A program made the position numbers and the translations under genes. The notes under the pieces were generated by a model. It was given only the letters and a program-made list of their open reading frames with translations. It was not told the DNA's origin and did no database searches. From Loxodes magnus (lineage: Eukaryota; Ciliophora; Karyorelictea; Loxodida; Loxodidae), in NCBI GenBank assembly GCA_946699065.1, contig CAMPDV010000211.1:1-64000 (forward strand): a stretch of 64,000 nucleotides of DNA, written 5' to 3'. This document shows positions 63,224 through 64,000 of the stretch, piece by piece; position 1 is the stretch's first letter, and the number at the start of each line of letters is the position of its first letter.

Positions 63224-63239
63224 ATTTCAATTTAATTTG

Positions 63240-64000
63240 ATACTTAATCCTCTAATTATTCTTCTAGTGTCTTAGTTTCCTTTTACTACTTTTATAGTAA
63301 TAATTCCCAATTTGTGTCTTAGTTATATAAAATAAAATCTGAAGCTAGACTTATTTTATGGAAGCATATTTTTGCAAGATGTTAATGAAAAAATATTAAG
63401 GTTCTTATATAAATCAATTGTATTTTAATTTTTGAATTATCGGCTTTAAATCTATTAAAATATTTGACAAATGTATGATCTCTATATTGAACTAGTAATC
63501 TAACTTATCTAGGATATTTTAGTTAGAAACACTTAATAGAAAAACCTTAGTAATTAAGATTTATAAGATAATACTATTATAATTATTAAATTTGAGCTTC
63601 TTTGCTAGTATATTATTTATATATGCTTTATAAAGGAATATTATTTATGGACATGATTGAGATATAATTCCAGGGACATTTTTCATCTTTATTTAATAGA
63701 TAAAAAAGATTTAAATAGACTAAATTTTAATTTTAATAAATCAGATAACTTACGAAAAATAGAGTAGGTAATTTTCAACTTCTAATTATATTAACTAACT
63801 TCCTAATTAGATTATTATGCCTTTTTACTCAATATTCATCATTTATATTTTAATATTCTTATGTTTAAACATAATCAACTATCAATTTTTTATACACTTG
63901 TTACGTAAAAATTATGAAAATTTTACGCACTTAACCTTTATTTGATATGTTTCAGATTGAATTAAATATTAATATAAGAATTTTTTTAAATAATTTAGTA
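63240..64000. other. AT-rich stretch to the window end
   Basis: Apart from the coiled-coil-like minus frame near 63240-63360, nothing recognisable. Confidence 0.4.

Overview
The window looks like nuclear DNA of a karyorelict-type ciliate such as Loxodes. It is very AT-rich. Recognisable proteins read through only if TAA and TAG mean Gln and TGA means Trp, while several frames also end cleanly at TGA. For example, the kinase at 16.4-17.6 kb has TAA/TAG at Gln-like sites and TGA at the conserved Trp of 'LNWMAPE' and 'IFWEIAS'. The WD40 repeats use TGA for the Trp of 'SIWSIA' and the LINE endonuclease uses it for the Trp of 'GDWN'. This matches the context-dependent karyorelict code (NCBI table 27); Condylostoma (table 28) is the main alternative. 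All translations below use it. With only TGA as a stop, open frames are cheap, so length alone was not taken as evidence.

Layout. 0-2 kb and 41.2-43.4 kb: a long inverted repeat (>2 kb arms, ~39 kb apart). Each arm carries the 5' half of an outward gene (X); the first codons of an inward gene (Y) are in both arms, but only the right copy of Y is complete. 3.6-4.3 kb: decayed TKL kinase. 5.6-9.3 kb: large kelch / Cys-rich / transmembrane receptor-like gene with several frameshifts. 10.7 kb: possible micro-membrane protein. 16.4-17.6 kb: intact TKL kinase. 18.9-24.5 kb: tRNA-Met, tRNA-Ala and tRNA-Val (all minus), a gag-like zinc-knuckle protein and a possible long gene. 25.7-29.6 kb: large receptor with a periplasmic-binding-protein-like ectodomain and a polytopic membrane part. 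30.0 kb: LINE 3' end. 33.1-36.5 kb: stray inverted-repeat fragment, then a WD40 gene with recently amplified repeats. 36.7-38.2 kb: intact RING + kelch gene. 38.8-40.3 kb: unrecognised gene or element.

44.8-64 kb is rich in retroelements: a nearly complete two-ORF non-LTR retrotransposon (46.4-51.9 kb, +), a decayed second LINE (52.2-55.7 kb, -), two SINE copies sharing the LINE 3' hairpin and (TTTA)n tail, and a LINE ORF1 fragment (62.0-62.8 kb). Between the SINEs and near the right end lie a tail-anchored protein gene (59.1-60.0 kb) and a small ORF (62.9-63.2 kb). The protein genes look like sensing and signalling functions (surface receptors, TKL kinase, RING/kelch adaptor), but nothing indicates operons or a shared pathway. 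Several otherwise good genes break at A/T runs, which could be decay or assembly indels.
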